From positions 1,492,001 to 1,556,000 of the forward strand of contig NZ_VCJR02000001.1 of assembly GCF_009712425.2 (NCBI RefSeq): a stretch of 64,000 bases of DNA, written 5' to 3'. This DNA comes from Aquisalinus luteolus (GTDB lineage: Bacteria > Pseudomonadota > Alphaproteobacteria > Caulobacterales > Parvularculaceae). This document shows positions 38,112-49,052 of the stretch, piece after piece. Position numbers and translations under genes: made by a program. Numbering within the stretch: position 1 is the first letter of the stretch; each line of letters starts with the position of its first letter. The notes beneath the pieces are model-generated. The model was not told the origin of the DNA. It saw nothing but the letters and a program-made list of their open reading frames with translations, and searched no databases.

Positions 38112-38896
38112 CAACAATTCTCGACCGCATCATCGACTACAAGCGCGACGAGGTCGCCGCCGCCAGGGCGCTGAAACCCCGTGCGCAGATCGAGGAAGAG
38201 GCCGCAGCCGCGCCGGAGATCCGCCCCTTCGCCCCGGCGCTCTCCCGCGCCGCGCAGTCGGGCTACGGCCTGATCGCGGAGGTGAAGAAGGCAAGCCCCT
38301 CGAAAGGCCTGATCCGTGCCGATTTCGACCCGCCCGCCCTCGCCAAGGCCTACGAGGCCGGCGGCGCCACCTGCCTCTCCGTCCTCACCGACGGGCCGAG
38401 CTTTCAGGGCGCACCGGATTACCTCCGCGCCGCCCGCGCCGCGACATCGCTGCCAGCCCTGCGCAAGGATTTCATGATCGACACCTATCAGGTGGCAGAG
38501 GCGCGCAGCTGGGGCGCCGACTGCATCCTGCTGATCATGGCCTGTCTTTCCGATACGCAGGCCGCAGAGCTGGAACACGCCGCCCACACGCTGAACATGG
38601 ATGTGCTCATCGAGGTCCATGACGAGGAAGAGACCGAACGCGCCCTCGACCTCGCCTCGCCCCTCATTGGCATCAACAACCGAAACCTGAAGACCTTCGA
38701 GACGTCATTGTCCGTGTCCGAACGGCTGGCGAAAATGGTGCCCGAAGGCAAGATCCTCATCGGCGAAAGCGGCATCACCGAAAACGCCGACCTGCAACGC
38801 CTCGCAAAATCAGACATCCGCTGCTTCCTGGTCGGCGAAAGCCTGATGCGTCAGGAGGATGTGACACAAGCGACGAAGGCGTTGTTGGGGAAGTGA
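38108..38896 (+). CDS. trpC: Indole-3-glycerol phosphate synthase
   Basis: Ring closure to indole-3-glycerol phosphate. 262-residue barrel with [20 protein letters not shown] (the catalytic lysine region), [11 protein letters not shown] and [11 protein letters not shown] near the C-terminal half. It is the last gene of the trpGDC cluster. In many relatives moaC and moeA lie between trpC and lexA; here a DUF2971 gene and a noncoding region fill that place. Confidence 0.97.
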   Translation: MTTILDRIIDYKRDEVAAARALKPRAQIEEEAAAAPEIRPFAPALSRAAQSGYGLIAEVKKASPSKGLIRADFDPPALAKAYEAGGATCLSVLTDGPSFQGAPDYLRAARAATSLPALRKDFMIDTYQVAEARSWGADCILLIMACLSDTQAAELEHAAHTLNMDVLIEVHDEEETERALDLASPLIGINNRNLKTFETSLSVSERLAKMVPEGKILIGESGITENADLQRLAKSDIRCFLVGESLMRQEDVTQATKALLGK

Positions 38897-38911
38897 GCTC
38901 AATAAGAAGAT

Positions 38912-39655
38912 ATGACTGATAAAGATGATTTCATTAGATTGTTTCGATTCCGGTCGGTTAATGAATATTTGTGGCAGGAGTTAAGTTTTAGCGCTTTATT
39001 CGCAGGAAAACCCGAAAACTTGAATGACCCTTTCGATTGTCAGATTAACCCCTTCCATTCTCTCGATCGTGCAATAAAAAAAGGTGACACACAGAGGACG
39101 GAATATTTCAATAAAATAAAAAGCGTCTTTAAAAACCACAATCCCATGGAAAAAGAACCTGGGGTATGTTGCTTTTCATGCACGATGGAAGAGCCTCTTT
39201 TATGGTCTCATTATGCCGACGCACATAAGGGTGTTTGCTTAATGTATGACATACCTACTGATTACATTTCTCAGAAGTACAGCCCCACGAAAAGTAAAGA
39301 TTTCTATTTTGTCGGAAGTACTAGCATCAATTATGGTGACAATGGCTATTATGAATGGCTTATTAACGGTGATTTAAATGAACCTATGGATGACGTCATA
39401 CTAAATGCTAGCGTAAAACTTTTGAGCTACAAATCCAAAAAATGGGATTATGAACAGGAGTACAGGATTTTGATGAGCGATGCGGGGTTCATCGAGCTCG
39501 AACCGTCATTCCTCAAACAAGTTACATTCGGCTTACGAACACCCTCACGCCATAAGCAACTCTTACGCAAAACTGTTGGATCTGATGTGGAGTATGTCAG
39601 AACACTCAGAGACCCTGAAAGCGATTTCGGGCTCAAGTTTGAGGGCATCAGCTAA
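38912..39655 (+). CDS. DUF2971-family protein, AT-rich, probably acquired
   Basis: 247 residues. The family features are the early LFRFRSVNEYLWQEL and NLNDPFDCQ, the central LLWSHYADAHKGVCLMYDIP, and YKSKKWDYEQEYRIL near residue 170. Function unknown; such genes are often found in variable and defence-related regions. GC is roughly 40% by eye with many AAA, TTT and ATA codons, against about 60% around it, which indicates horizontal transfer. Shine-Dalgarno AAGAAG precedes the ATG; the start is 16 bases after the trpC stop. No second gene of a system sits beside it. Confidence 0.88.
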   Translation: MTDKDDFIRLFRFRSVNEYLWQELSFSALFAGKPENLNDPFDCQINPFHSLDRAIKKGDTQRTEYFNKIKSVFKNHNPMEKEPGVCCFSCTMEEPLLWSHYADAHKGVCLMYDIPTDYISQKYSPTKSKDFYFVGSTSINYGDNGYYEWLINGDLNEPMDDVILNASVKLLSYKSKKWDYEQEYRILMSDAGFIELEPSFLKQVTFGLRTPSRHKQLLRKTVGSDVEYVRTLRDPESDFGLKFEGIS

Positions 39656-39702
39656 CTCAATACTTATCCCCGCTCATCCACCACCCTTTATAACAATTCC
39701 CA

Positions 39703-39722
39703 GCCCCGGTGAGGACCGGGGC
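39703..39722. repeat. Perfect 8-bp palindrome, GCCCCGGT/ACCGGGGC
   Basis: Stem 39703-39710 with 39715-39722 around loop GAGG. The CCCCGG...CCGGGG core is of the kind that recurs between genes in alphaproteobacteria. No T-run on either side, so not a terminator. Confidence 0.6.
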
Positions 39723-40034
39723 AAGGGATGGCGCTGCCCTTACCTGCGGGCGGCATCATCCAGCAGGCATCCCTGTCGCCTCTCCACAAGAGAGGGAGGA
39801 GCGGGCGCACGTCGGCGTTCGTGACAGGGATCGGCATTTCACTCAGGCGAGTGAACGCGAGAGCTCCCTCAGGGCCGCGCACCAGAATGCCGCCGTGGCG
39901 GGCGATATGCGCTTCAACGCTTGTCGCTATCGCGCTCAACGCTTCAGAAGAATGTCCGTCACGGGCCTTCCTCATTCTTTATATGCTCGCAGCTTCACAG
40001 CTGGCGGCGATATCAGTGCAGTTTAGTCTCGCCG

Positions 40035-40067
40035 AAGCCTGTAAGGCGGATTCCGCCTTACAGGCTT
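40035..40067. repeat. Perfect 15-bp palindrome with 3-base loop
   Basis: AAGCCTGTAAGGCGG (40035-40049) pairs without mismatch with 40053-40067 around loop ATT. It would form a very stable hairpin in RNA or a cruciform in DNA. No U-run follows, so it is more like a REP-type element than a standard terminator, although it could block read-through into lexA. Confidence 0.75.
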
Positions 40068-40083
40068 GGCTGCCAATCGTTTT

Positions 40084-40161
40084 ACCGGTCAGGATTTGTC
40101 AAGGACGCGCCAAAGGCGCGCCGCGAAGCGGGCTACGCTCCTTGACTAATCCTGATCCGGT
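40084..40161. repeat. Imperfect inverted repeat with 22-23 bp arms
   Basis: The left arm 40084-40105 and right arm 40139-40161 are complementary except for one extra base and one mismatch. The 33-base centre contains a nested GCGCC-AAA-GGCGC hairpin. Size and layout suit a small interspersed repeat or a miniature element with terminal inverted repeats. Confidence 0.65.
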
Positions 40162-40233
40162 GAAACACCCCCGAATGGTAAACACAATTGATTCGCTTGA
40201 CTCTTTTCCGTTTTCCCCATTGACGGGTGTTTG

Positions 40234-40248
40234 GAACATCAGTAGAAC
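40234..40248 (+). promoter_or_regulatory. LexA (SOS) box of the alphaproteobacterial type
   Basis: GAAC-N7-GAAC (GAAC at 40234-40237 and 40245-40248), 68 bases before the lexA start. This direct-repeat operator is the known LexA site of alphaproteobacteria, so lexA is autoregulated. The second half-site also pairs with GTTCTAC at 40260-40266. A TTGACG at 40220-40225 upstream may be the -35 element overlapped by the operator. Confidence 0.8.
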
Positions 40249-40315
40249 GTATATGATTTGTTCTACCGGTGAGTCGGCGCCTCTTTCACGGCCCGGCACG
40301 GAAAGGGAAAAGCCC

Positions 40316-41041
40316 ATGTTGACCGCCAAGCAGCGCGAACTGCTCGTTTTCATCAACCAGCGCATCCGCGAGACCGGGGTCTCCCCCTCCTTCGACGAGA
40401 TGAAAGAGGCGCTGGACCTGAAATCCAAGTCGGGCATTCACCGGCTGATCACTGCGCTGGAGGAGCGCGGCTTCATCCGCCGACTGCCGCATCGCGCCCG
40501 GGCGCTGGAAATCCTGCGCCTGCCTGATGATGTCAGCCAGCACGATATCCGCGCCCGCGGCTTCTCGCCGGAGGTGATTGAGGGCTCAGCCGGCCAGATG
40601 AAGGCGAAAACCGCCAGGCCGGGCAATGTCTCGACCGTCGCCCCCGCTGCCAACGACGCGGTGGAAGAGATCTCAGTCCTCGGCCGCATCGCCGCCGGCA
40701 CGCCGATCACCGCCATCCAGGAAGAGCAGGACAGGTTCACCGTCCCTCGCTCCATGCTGCGCTCGGGCGAACATTTCGCCCTCGAGGTCCAGGGCGATTC
40801 CATGATCGACGCCGGCATCCATGATGGCGACATCGTTCTCATTCAGCGGGCGGATGATGCCATGTCCGGCGATATCGTCGTCGCCCTTGTCGATGACGAG
40901 GAAGCGACCCTGAAGCGCCTGCGCAAGAAAGGTGCGTCCATCGCGCTGGAAGCGGCCAATCCGCTCTACGAGACCCGCATTTTCGGCCCGAACCGGGTCA
41001 AGGTTCAGGGCAAGCTCGTCGGCCTGCTGCGGCAATACTAA
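40316..41041 (+). CDS. lexA: SOS repressor LexA
   Basis: 241-residue repressor. N-terminal winged helix ([40 protein letters not shown]), a 50-residue linker, then the S24 peptidase domain with the self-cleavage site A127-G128 (RIAAGTP), catalytic S162 in QGDSMIDAG and K200 in EEATLKRL. A much longer frame exists upstream but runs through the noncoding repeat region; the conserved N-terminus and the SOS box fix the start. It converges on comEC with 12 bases between stops. Confidence 0.97.
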   Translation: MLTAKQRELLVFINQRIRETGVSPSFDEMKEALDLKSKSGIHRLITALEERGFIRRLPHRARALEILRLPDDVSQHDIRARGFSPEVIEGSAGQMKAKTARPGNVSTVAPAANDAVEEISVLGRIAAGTPITAIQEEQDRFTVPRSMLRSGEHFALEVQGDSMIDAGIHDGDIVLIQRADDAMSGDIVVALVDDEEATLKRLRKKGASIALEAANPLYETRIFGPNRVKVQGKLVGLLRQY

Positions 41042-41053
41042 GGACCGTACTGC

Positions 41054-43174
41054 TCAGCCGACGCCGCCAGCCGTCCACGGCCTGCTACCCCGCGCCGCGC
41101 GGTTGGTGCGTACCGAGATAGCGCCATCGCGCTCGATGGTAATGGCCAGCGTGCCGTCCCGAGCCAGCTGATCCGTCTCGATCAGTTGCGCACCGCATCT
41201 GTCAGCCCGCTCCGGCGCCACCGGATACCGCGCGATCACCAGCCGAGCCATGGCGCAATCCTCGGCAAGGCTCAGCGGGGTGTCGGATATGGCGATGCGC
41301 TGACCTTCGATGCTCAGTACACAGCCGGTCTCGTCGCAGGCAGCGCTCTCCCCCTCCCGGGCCAGTTCCGGCACCGTCATCGCATCCCGCAGGTAATCGC
41401 TCTGCCCGGCCTTGGTCAGCCAGACACCGGCGGCGAAGCGTTCGCGGTTGCGGTTGAGCAGCACGATCTCCTCGCCCATCCTGAAGGCGATATTCGCCGC
41501 CTCCGGCGCGACCACCAGATGCGGCTGCGGGTTATGCCCGCCGAGCATGAATCCGGCCAGCACCAGCACGAAACCGCCATAGCGCAGCGCGGTCTTCATC
41601 AGGCACAGCACCAGCCCACCCGCGAGAATCGTCAGGAACCCCGTCGAGCTCATCTGCGCCACATGCACCAGCGCCCCCGGCCAGCCGGAGACCATGGTCG
41701 CGATATCTATGACAAGGCCGACACCGAACGCCATCACCTGCCACGCGAACCCGTCGAGCCCGACTGGCATCAGCACCAGCCCCATGATCGCCGCGGGCAT
41801 GATGACGAAGCCCATGATCGGCATCGCCAGCAAGTTCCCGGCAAGGCCATAGGCCGCAATGCGGTTGAAGTGGAACATGGCGAACGGCCCCGTCGCCCAG
41901 CCGGCAAGGATACTGGTCATTGCCAGCCCCGCCGTATACCGCCACACGCTGCCGACAGGCCCGCCCAGCTTGTTCTCCGCCAGCGGATCAAAGGGCTTGT
42001 CCAGTTCTCGTTTCTGCCACCATTCATAGGCAGCGATCAGCACGGTCACCGCCGCAAAAGACATCTGGAAACCCGCCTGGAACAGCGCTTCGGGCCTTAT
42101 CACCAGTATCAGCGTCGCGGCAATCGCGACATTGCGCAGCGACAGCGCCCGCCGATCCATCAGGATCGCGATGAAGAAAATCCCGGCCATGATATAGGCC
42201 CGCTGCGTCGACCATGCCGCGCCGGAGATCGTCAGGTAAGCCGTCGCCCCCAGCAGCGCCGCTGCAGCCGCCCATTTCTTCACCGGATAATGCAGCGCCA
42301 GATATTCGCTCTGCACCAGGAGGAAGCGAATGACGAAAAACAACAGCCCGGCGGCAAGCCCCATATGCAGGCCGGATATGGCCAGCAGATGCGCCAGCCC
42401 GGCATCGCGCAGCGCCGCCTCGGTTTCAGGCGGCACCGCATCGCGCTTGCCGGTGATGAGCGCCACGCACACGGCAGCGACAGCCGGGCGGTCCGGCCCG
42501 ATCGCATCAGTCACCCGCCGCCCCAGCGCTAACCTCAACGCCTCGATCCGATGGGCCATGGTGCGCTCGCCCTTCTCAAGAACGCGCGGTGCCGACACGG
42601 CAAAGCCAACAGCCCCGATCCGCTCGAAATAGAGCTGCCGGGCAAAGTCATAGGCTCCCGGCGCGACAGGCGCAGGCGGCGGTGACAGATTGCCCCTCAG
42701 CGAGATGACATCGCCCGGCGCCGCATCGAACCCGTCACCGCGCCAATTGAGCCGTATCTTCGCAGGTATCTTCTCTTCATCCATGTCGCCCAGCCGCGAC
42801 GGCACGATCACCATCCGCCGCCCAGCCGGCCCCTCCTCGACCTCCAGCAGCAGCCCTTCTACTTCGACAAAACCGGTATCCGCCGTCAGTACAGGCGCAG
42901 CTACAATGTGGGTACGGACCATCGCCAGCACGAAGCCGGCGGCAATGGCCATGGCGACACCCAGTAAGGGTCTTGCCTGAAGTGGCAGGCTTGGCATGTA
43001 CCCTGACACCACGCCCAGACCAGACAGGCACCCCGCCCCTGCCATCACCGTCCAGAACGGCGGCTCAGACGGCAAGCCAAAATAGAGCCCGATCCCGACG
43101 GCCAGAAACACCGGCAGCCACAGGAACCGGTTTGCCCGCTCCGCCCGCACCATGGTGGAAGCACGCGACAGCAC
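41054..43174 (-). CDS. comEC: ComEC/Rec2-family DNA uptake channel
   Basis: Inner-membrane channel family for DNA uptake. The 706 residues have N-terminal membrane helices, a DUF4131 OB-like region (VEGLLLEVEEGPAGRRMVIV, RLNWRGDGFDAAPGDVISLRG), and the Competence domain with LLAISGLHMGLAAGLLFFVI and GAAWSTQRAYIMAGIFFIA. The C-terminal part is short and has no HxHxDH motif, so the metallo-beta-lactamase domain of classical ComEC is missing or unrecognisable. Start is GTG at 43174; ATG at 43153 is an alternative. Divergent from gltX. Confidence 0.92.
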   Translation of the reverse strand: MLSRASTMVRAERANRFLWLPVFLAVGIGLYFGLPSEPPFWTVMAGAGCLSGLGVVSGYMPSLPLQARPLLGVAMAIAAGFVLAMVRTHIVAAPVLTADTGFVEVEGLLLEVEEGPAGRRMVIVPSRLGDMDEEKIPAKIRLNWRGDGFDAAPGDVISLRGNLSPPPAPVAPGAYDFARQLYFERIGAVGFAVSAPRVLEKGERTMAHRIEALRLALGRRVTDAIGPDRPAVAAVCVALITGKRDAVPPETEAALRDAGLAHLLAISGLHMGLAAGLLFFVIRFLLVQSEYLALHYPVKKWAAAAALLGATAYLTISGAAWSTQRAYIMAGIFFIAILMDRRALSLRNVAIAATLILVIRPEALFQAGFQMSFAAVTVLIAAYEWWQKRELDKPFDPLAENKLGGPVGSVWRYTAGLAMTSILAGWATGPFAMFHFNRIAAYGLAGNLLAMPIMGFVIMPAAIMGLVLMPVGLDGFAWQVMAFGVGLVIDIATMVSGWPGALVHVAQMSSTGFLTILAGGLVLCLMKTALRYGGFVLVLAGFMLGGHNPQPHLVVAPEAANIAFRMGEEIVLLNRNRERFAAGVWLTKAGQSDYLRDAMTVPELAREGESAACDETGCVLSIEGQRIAISDTPLSLAEDCAMARLVIARYPVAPERADRCGAQLIETDQLARDGTLAITIERDGAISVRTNRAARGSRPWTAGGVG

Positions 43175-43339
43175 CGCCTGCCCGAAGGCCTGCCAATCTG
43201 CCTGCCTGCCTCTTTTCCGGCTGGCGGCTTGAGTTTCCTGAATGAACGCCGTAGCTCTTGCCCCCTCAGGGTGTTAATGCCCCCACAAACCACGCAACGC
43301 CCGCCCGCAATCGCTCCAGGAAGGACAGGTACCAGACCG

Positions 43340-44743
43340 ATGAGCCGACAGATCATCACCCGCTTTGCGCCATCACCGACCGGATATTTGCATATCGGCG
43401 GCGCCAGGACAGCCCTTTTCAACTGGCTTTATGCCCGGGGCAAGATCGCCGACGGCAACGGCAAGTTCCTGCTGCGCATCGAGGATACCGACCGCAGCCG
43501 TCACAATGAAGGTGCTGTCGCGGCCATTCTGGACGGCCTGTCATGGCTCGGCCTCGACTGGGATGGCGAGCCGATTTCCCAGTTCGAGCGCGCCCCGCGC
43601 CATGCCGAGGTCGCCAGCCAGCTGCTGGAACAGGGCCGCGCCTATCGCTGCTGGCTTGCCGGGGACGAGCTCAATGCCGCCCGCGAAGAAGCCAAGGCAG
43701 CCGGCAAGCGCTTCGAGAGCCCATGGCGTGACGCGACCGGCGGCTTCCCCGATGGCCCCTCTTCGATCCGCCTGAAGGCCCCGCGCACCGGCGAAACACT
43801 GGTAGAGGACCTGATTCAGGGCGATGTCCGCTTTCCGGCGGAGGCGCTGGACGATATGGTCCTCCTGCGCTCAGACGGCACTCCGACCTATATGCTCGCC
43901 GTTGTCGTCGACGACCATGACATGGACATCACCCATGTGATCCGCGGCGACGACCACCTCGTCAATGCCGGCCGCCAGCAGCAGCTCTATCAGGCGCTGG
44001 ACTGGGACATTCCGGCCTTTGCCCATGTGCCGCTGATCCATGGCCAGGACGGGGCCAAGCTGTCCAAGCGCCATGGTGCGCTTGGCGTCGAGGCCTATCG
44101 CGATCTCGGCTACACGGCTGCCGGCCTGTCCAACTACCTGCTGCGCCTCGGCTGGTCCCATGGCGATGACGAGATTATCCCGGTCGACAAGGCAAAGGAA
44201 TGGTTCGATGTCACCGGCATCAACAAGGCGCCGTCCCGACTCGACATCGACAAGCTGAACTATGTCAACGCGCATTACCTGCACCAGATGGATGATGCAG
44301 CGATGATCGCTGCGGCACAGCCCTTCCTCGCCGGCGTTGCGGTAACGGATACCCTCAAACAGCGCCTCGAGCGCGCCGCCCCCTTCCTGAAGGAGCGGAT
44401 GCAGACCTTCGCCGACATTGCCGAAGTTGCGCAATTCGTGACGATCGAGCGACCGCTGGACGTGTCAGGGAAAGCAGCCAAGCCCCTGAAAAAAGAGGGT
44501 GTTTCTGATACTCTTCAGGAAATTGCGGAGCGTCTTGTCGCCATCAGTGACTGGCAAGAGGAAGCTCTTGAACAGTCCCTGAAGGACTATGCAGAGGAGA
44601 AAGGCGTCGGCTTCGGTCAGGTCGGCCCGCCTCTTCGCGCGGCCCTGACTGCCGGGCATCCTTCACCGTCTCTGGGGCAGGTGCTCTACGCCCTCGGAAA
44701 GGAAGAATCGCTCGCCCGGATCAGGGACCAGATCGAGACTTAG
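43340..44743 (+). CDS. gltX: Glutamyl-tRNA synthetase
   Basis: Class I synthetase charging tRNA-Glu. 467 residues with the HIGH-type motif in FAPSPTGYLHIGGART and the KMSKS-type motif KLSKRHG in DGAKLSKRHGALGVEAY. Start MSRQIITRF at 43340 is set by the family N-terminus; 37 upstream codons in frame are not conserved. Preceded by divergent comEC (165 bases between starts) and followed by gltA. Confidence 0.97.
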   Translation: MSRQIITRFAPSPTGYLHIGGARTALFNWLYARGKIADGNGKFLLRIEDTDRSRHNEGAVAAILDGLSWLGLDWDGEPISQFERAPRHAEVASQLLEQGRAYRCWLAGDELNAAREEAKAAGKRFESPWRDATGGFPDGPSSIRLKAPRTGETLVEDLIQGDVRFPAEALDDMVLLRSDGTPTYMLAVVVDDHDMDITHVIRGDDHLVNAGRQQQLYQALDWDIPAFAHVPLIHGQDGAKLSKRHGALGVEAYRDLGYTAAGLSNYLLRLGWSHGDDEIIPVDKAKEWFDVTGINKAPSRLDIDKLNYVNAHYLHQMDDAAMIAAAQPFLAGVAVTDTLKQRLERAAPFLKERMQTFADIAEVAQFVTIERPLDVSGKAAKPLKKEGVSDTLQEIAERLVAISDWQEEALEQSLKDYAEEKGVGFGQVGPPLRAALTAGHPSPSLGQVLYALGKEESLARIRDQIET

Positions 44744-44857
44744 AGCGACATCTCAGACAACTGCGGCAAATCTCATCACCGGGCTGGATATATTTGTAAC
44801 AGGCCCTATTATCCGGCCAACATTCCCGGAATTTTGCATCGCACAACGGAGTAGACC

Positions 44858-46158
<1,301 letters not shown>

Positions 46159-46162
<4 letters not shown>

Positions 46163-47331
46163 GGTTTGCTGGCTGCCAAGCGCAGGACTGCCTCAGCAGC
46201 CCGCGCCGCCGCAGGCTCATCGCCGAGACCCAGTTTCGGCAGGAAATCATCGAAAGCCGTCAGCTGCAGTTGGCGGCTTTCTTCATGGTTCAGTATCCGG
46301 GTCACTTCCTCTGCCAGCATCGCCCCTGTGCAGTCTTTCTGCAGCAGTTCGGGGATAATCTCACGCTGGGCTGCGATATTCAGGATAGAGACGAAATCCG
46401 CCGTCATGACGCGCTGGGCCCAGTAATAGGTCAGCTCGTCGACGCGATAAGCGACGACCATCGGCGTACGGGCGATGGCAAGTTCCGTCGAGACGGTGCC
46501 GGACGCTGCCATCGCCGCATCGGCCGCTCGAAAGACGCTGAATCTATCCTCGGGTGACGCATATAGAATTAGATCATCGAGCGGCGCGAACAGCTCTCGC
46601 GTCATCGGCTCCACTGCTGCTGATGGCGTCATCACGAATTTCAGGTCCGGCATCTGCGCATGTAACAGGCGGATTGCGTCGCTGAAGGGGTCGGCGAGAC
46701 GGGAGACTTCGCCGCGGCGGCTGCCGGGCAGCACAAGCAGGATCTGGTCATCCACCAATCCATTGGCCTCCCGCCAACCCTGCGGGTCAGCTTCCTGGCG
46801 GGCGGCGCGTTCGAAATTCGGATTACCGACGAATTCTGCCGCCACGCCCTCGCGCTCGAAATAGGCCGGCTCGAATGGCAGAAGTGTCAGTACCGCATCA
46901 AAATACTCTTTCACGAAATCGACCCGCTGCGGGCGCGATGCCCAGACCTGCGGCGCGGCATATTTCACGACCTGAGTATCCGGCGAATATTTCTTCATCC
47001 GCTTGGCGCCGATGCGACTGAAGGTCCATCCATCGATGAAGATGGCGATATCGGCTTTCTCTCTTGCAGCCAGTTCCGCCAGTTCTTTCGCCCGCTTCAT
47101 GCCTTCGGGAATCGCTCCGATCACATCGGTAAAGCCGACGACAGAAAAGGCATCGATGGAAAACGCGGTCTCGAAACCGGCCTTGGCCATTTGCTCGCCA
47201 CCACAGCCGAAGAAGCGCGTCCCTTCAGGGGCTCGCTGTTTCAGCTCAGTATAAAGTGCCGCCCCTAGACCATCACCGGATGGCTCTACGGCGGCGAGCA
47301 TGATCGTCAGCGGTCTGTCGGATGTGCTCAT
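46159..47331 (-). CDS. lpxB: Lipid-A-disaccharide synthase
   Basis: Glycosyltransferase joining UDP-diacylglucosamine and lipid X. The 390 residues begin with the characteristic [20 protein letters not shown] and contain [35 protein letters not shown] and [20 protein letters not shown]. Start MSTSDRPL (47331) follows the lpxI stop closely (7 bases), so lpxA-lpxI-lpxB are one unit; the longer frame overlaps lpxI. Confidence 0.97.
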
Positions 47332-47338
47332 CCGGCCC

Positions 47339-48208
47339 TCATCGCGGTTGCAGGTCTTCGCCGGTAAATCCGTAGACGAACAGGCCGCTTTCATCGGCGG
47401 CCGCGGCGACATCTTCGCGGTCGATAATCAGTCCTGCCTCTGCCTCAATGGCGATCCCGGCAAGTCCTGCAGCGGCGGCATTGCGCACCGTCTCGATGCC
47501 GATGGTCGGCAGGTCTACGCGTAATTCCTGGCCGGGTTTGGGGCGTTTCAGCAGCACGCCACGGCGACCGATTTCCTCATCAGGCTCATAGCCGCGCATA
47601 TCCTCCGGCAGGGATGCGCAGCGCTTGAGCATGGCATCGGTTCCCTCTGCCGCCTCGATCGCCAGTACATGGCCATTGCGCACCACAGCCGCCTGCCCGA
47701 CATCGAAACTGCCCAGCGCCTTGACGACCTCAGCCGCCTTGGCCAGGTCCGCGAGGTCGCGGTCGGACGGCGCAAGTTGACCGATTGCGCCTGCAGGAGC
47801 GAACAGATTGTCCGCCACCTCCTCTGCGCCGACAACCAGAAATCCTTCAGCCTCGAACAGTTCGACCAGCGTGTTGAGCAGCGCCCCGTCACCGCGCCGG
47901 GCGGCAGCGATGACCTTGGGCAGCAATGCCGCCGCCCGCCAGTCGGGCTTCAGTTGCGCAAAATTCGGCCGGGAAACAATGCCCGCCATGACGACGGCAT
48001 CGCAGCCCTGTTCCTTCAGCACCCGGACGAGCTTGCCAAATTCAGCGATATAAACGACCTCGCCGTCATAGGCATTCAGCGCCTCGTCGGTATAGCCTTT
48101 CAGCCGGATGACGTAATACGGGCTGTTCGTCGTGTCGCATGATCGCGCCAGCCTGATCGGCAGATTGCCGCCGCCTGCGATGATGCCGAGTTTCGTCCAG
48201 CGCTTCAT
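47339..48208 (-). CDS. lpxI: UDP-2,3-diacylglucosamine pyrophosphatase LpxI
   Basis: Hydrolyses UDP-diacylglucosamine to lipid X, the alphaproteobacterial alternative to LpxH. The 289 residues show the DUF1009 pattern: KLGIIAGGGNLPIRLARSC, DAVVMAGIVSRPNFAQLKPD, and the C-terminal LPTIGIETVRNAAAAGLAGI and AGLIIDREDV. Located between lpxA and lpxB, exactly where the pathway step is needed. Confidence 0.96.
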   Translation of the reverse strand: MKRWTKLGIIAGGGNLPIRLARSCDTTNSPYYVIRLKGYTDEALNAYDGEVVYIAEFGKLVRVLKEQGCDAVVMAGIVSRPNFAQLKPDWRAAALLPKVIAAARRGDGALLNTLVELFEAEGFLVVGAEEVADNLFAPAGAIGQLAPSDRDLADLAKAAEVVKALGSFDVGQAAVVRNGHVLAIEAAEGTDAMLKRCASLPEDMRGYEPDEEIGRRGVLLKRPKPGQELRVDLPTIGIETVRNAAAAGLAGIAIEAEAGLIIDREDVAAAADESGLFVYGFTGEDLQPR

Positions 48209-48212
48209 CGCC

Positions 48213-49001
48213 TTATCCTCTTGGCGTGCAAAGCGCGCGCGAGGAATCCGCTTTCATGAACTCGATGATCGTCATGACTTCCTTCGAGTGCGAGAACATG
48301 GACGTCACATCCTCAATGCGCTCCTGCAACGTGCCTTCTCTGGCAAACAGCAGGCGATATGCCGCGCGGATATCGTGGATGACCTGGCGGGACGTGCCGC
48401 GCCGCTTCATGCCGACGATATTCAGCCCTTCAAGGCGCGCATGGTTGCCGATGACCGAGCCGTACGGAATGACATCCATGGTCACCAGCGCGGCGGCACC
48501 GACAAAGGAATAGATCCCGACCCGGCAATACTGGTGGACGGCGGAAAGTCCGCCCATGAACACGAAATCGCTGACGATGACATGCCCGCCCAGCGTCGCA
48601 TTGTTCGCCATGATGACATTGTTGCCGACGATGCAGTCATGGGCGACATGAGTCGCTGCCATGAACAGGCAATTATCACCGATCACCGTCTGCCCGCGCC
48701 CTGATACGGTGCCAGGGTTCATCGTGACATGTTCGCGAATGGTGTTGTTCTTGCCGATGATCAGCTTTGTGTCCTCACCCTTGTAGCCAAGATGCTGCGG
48801 CGGTCCACCCAGCACGGCAAAGGCGTGAACGACTGTGTTCTCCCCCAGATGGGTATGCCCGGTCAGCACGACATTGCCGAGCAGCTTGACGCCCTTGTCC
48901 AGGACAACATCGGGGCCGACCTGACAGAACGGTCCGATTTCGACATCATCCGCAATGCTTGCTGCCGGATCGACAAGGGCAGTCTGATGAATGCTGGCCA
49001 T
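48213..49001 (-). CDS. lpxA: UDP-N-acetylglucosamine acyltransferase LpxA
   Basis: First acyl transfer of lipid A synthesis. The 262 residues form a left-handed beta-helix with hexapeptide repeats ([20 protein letters not shown]), catalytic histidine in [13 protein letters not shown], and the C-terminal helices including [19 protein letters not shown]. Start MASIHQTA at 49001; a 7-codon longer start at 49022 is possible. Between fabZ and lpxI. Confidence 0.97.
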   Translation of the reverse strand: MASIHQTALVDPAASIADDVEIGPFCQVGPDVVLDKGVKLLGNVVLTGHTHLGENTVVHAFAVLGGPPQHLGYKGEDTKLIIGKNNTIREHVTMNPGTVSGRGQTVIGDNCLFMAATHVAHDCIVGNNVIMANNATLGGHVIVSDFVFMGGLSAVHQYCRVGIYSFVGAAALVTMDVIPYGSVIGNHARLEGLNIVGMKRRGTSRQVIHDIRAAYRLLFAREGTLQERIEDVTSMFSHSKEVMTIIEFMKADSSRALCTPRG

Positions 49002-49052
49002 GGGTATCACTTTCGGGAACAACCGGTCGGCACCGGCAATTGTCAGTAGACG

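Larger units (their letters stand above)
39656..40233. other. Noncoding, palindrome-rich region between DUF2971 gene and lexA
   Basis: About 580 bases with no gene I can support. A minus-strand open frame (39688-39975) has no recognisable domain and is built over repeat sequence. The stretch contains three strong palindromes (listed separately), a smaller one at 39838-39855 (TTCACTC/GAGTGAA), and a 9-base direct repeat TCAACGCTT at 39914 and 39936. It resembles a cluster of interspersed intergenic repeats that marks a recombination-prone junction. Confidence 0.6.

Noticed and set aside
38898-39662. CTCAATA at both ends of the DUF2971 gene as a target-site duplication.
   Set aside because: Only 7 bases and AT-rich, so chance is likely; I would not call an insertion from it alone.
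39688-39975. Minus-strand open frame of 95 codons in the palindrome-rich region.
   Set aside because: No recognisable domain, no Shine-Dalgarno, and it runs across the 8-bp palindrome and other repeat-like sequence. Most likely chance.
39728-40315. Long in-frame extension upstream of lexA.
   Set aside because: LexA starts at MLTAKQRE in the family, the SOS operator lies inside the extension, and the extension is repeat sequence.
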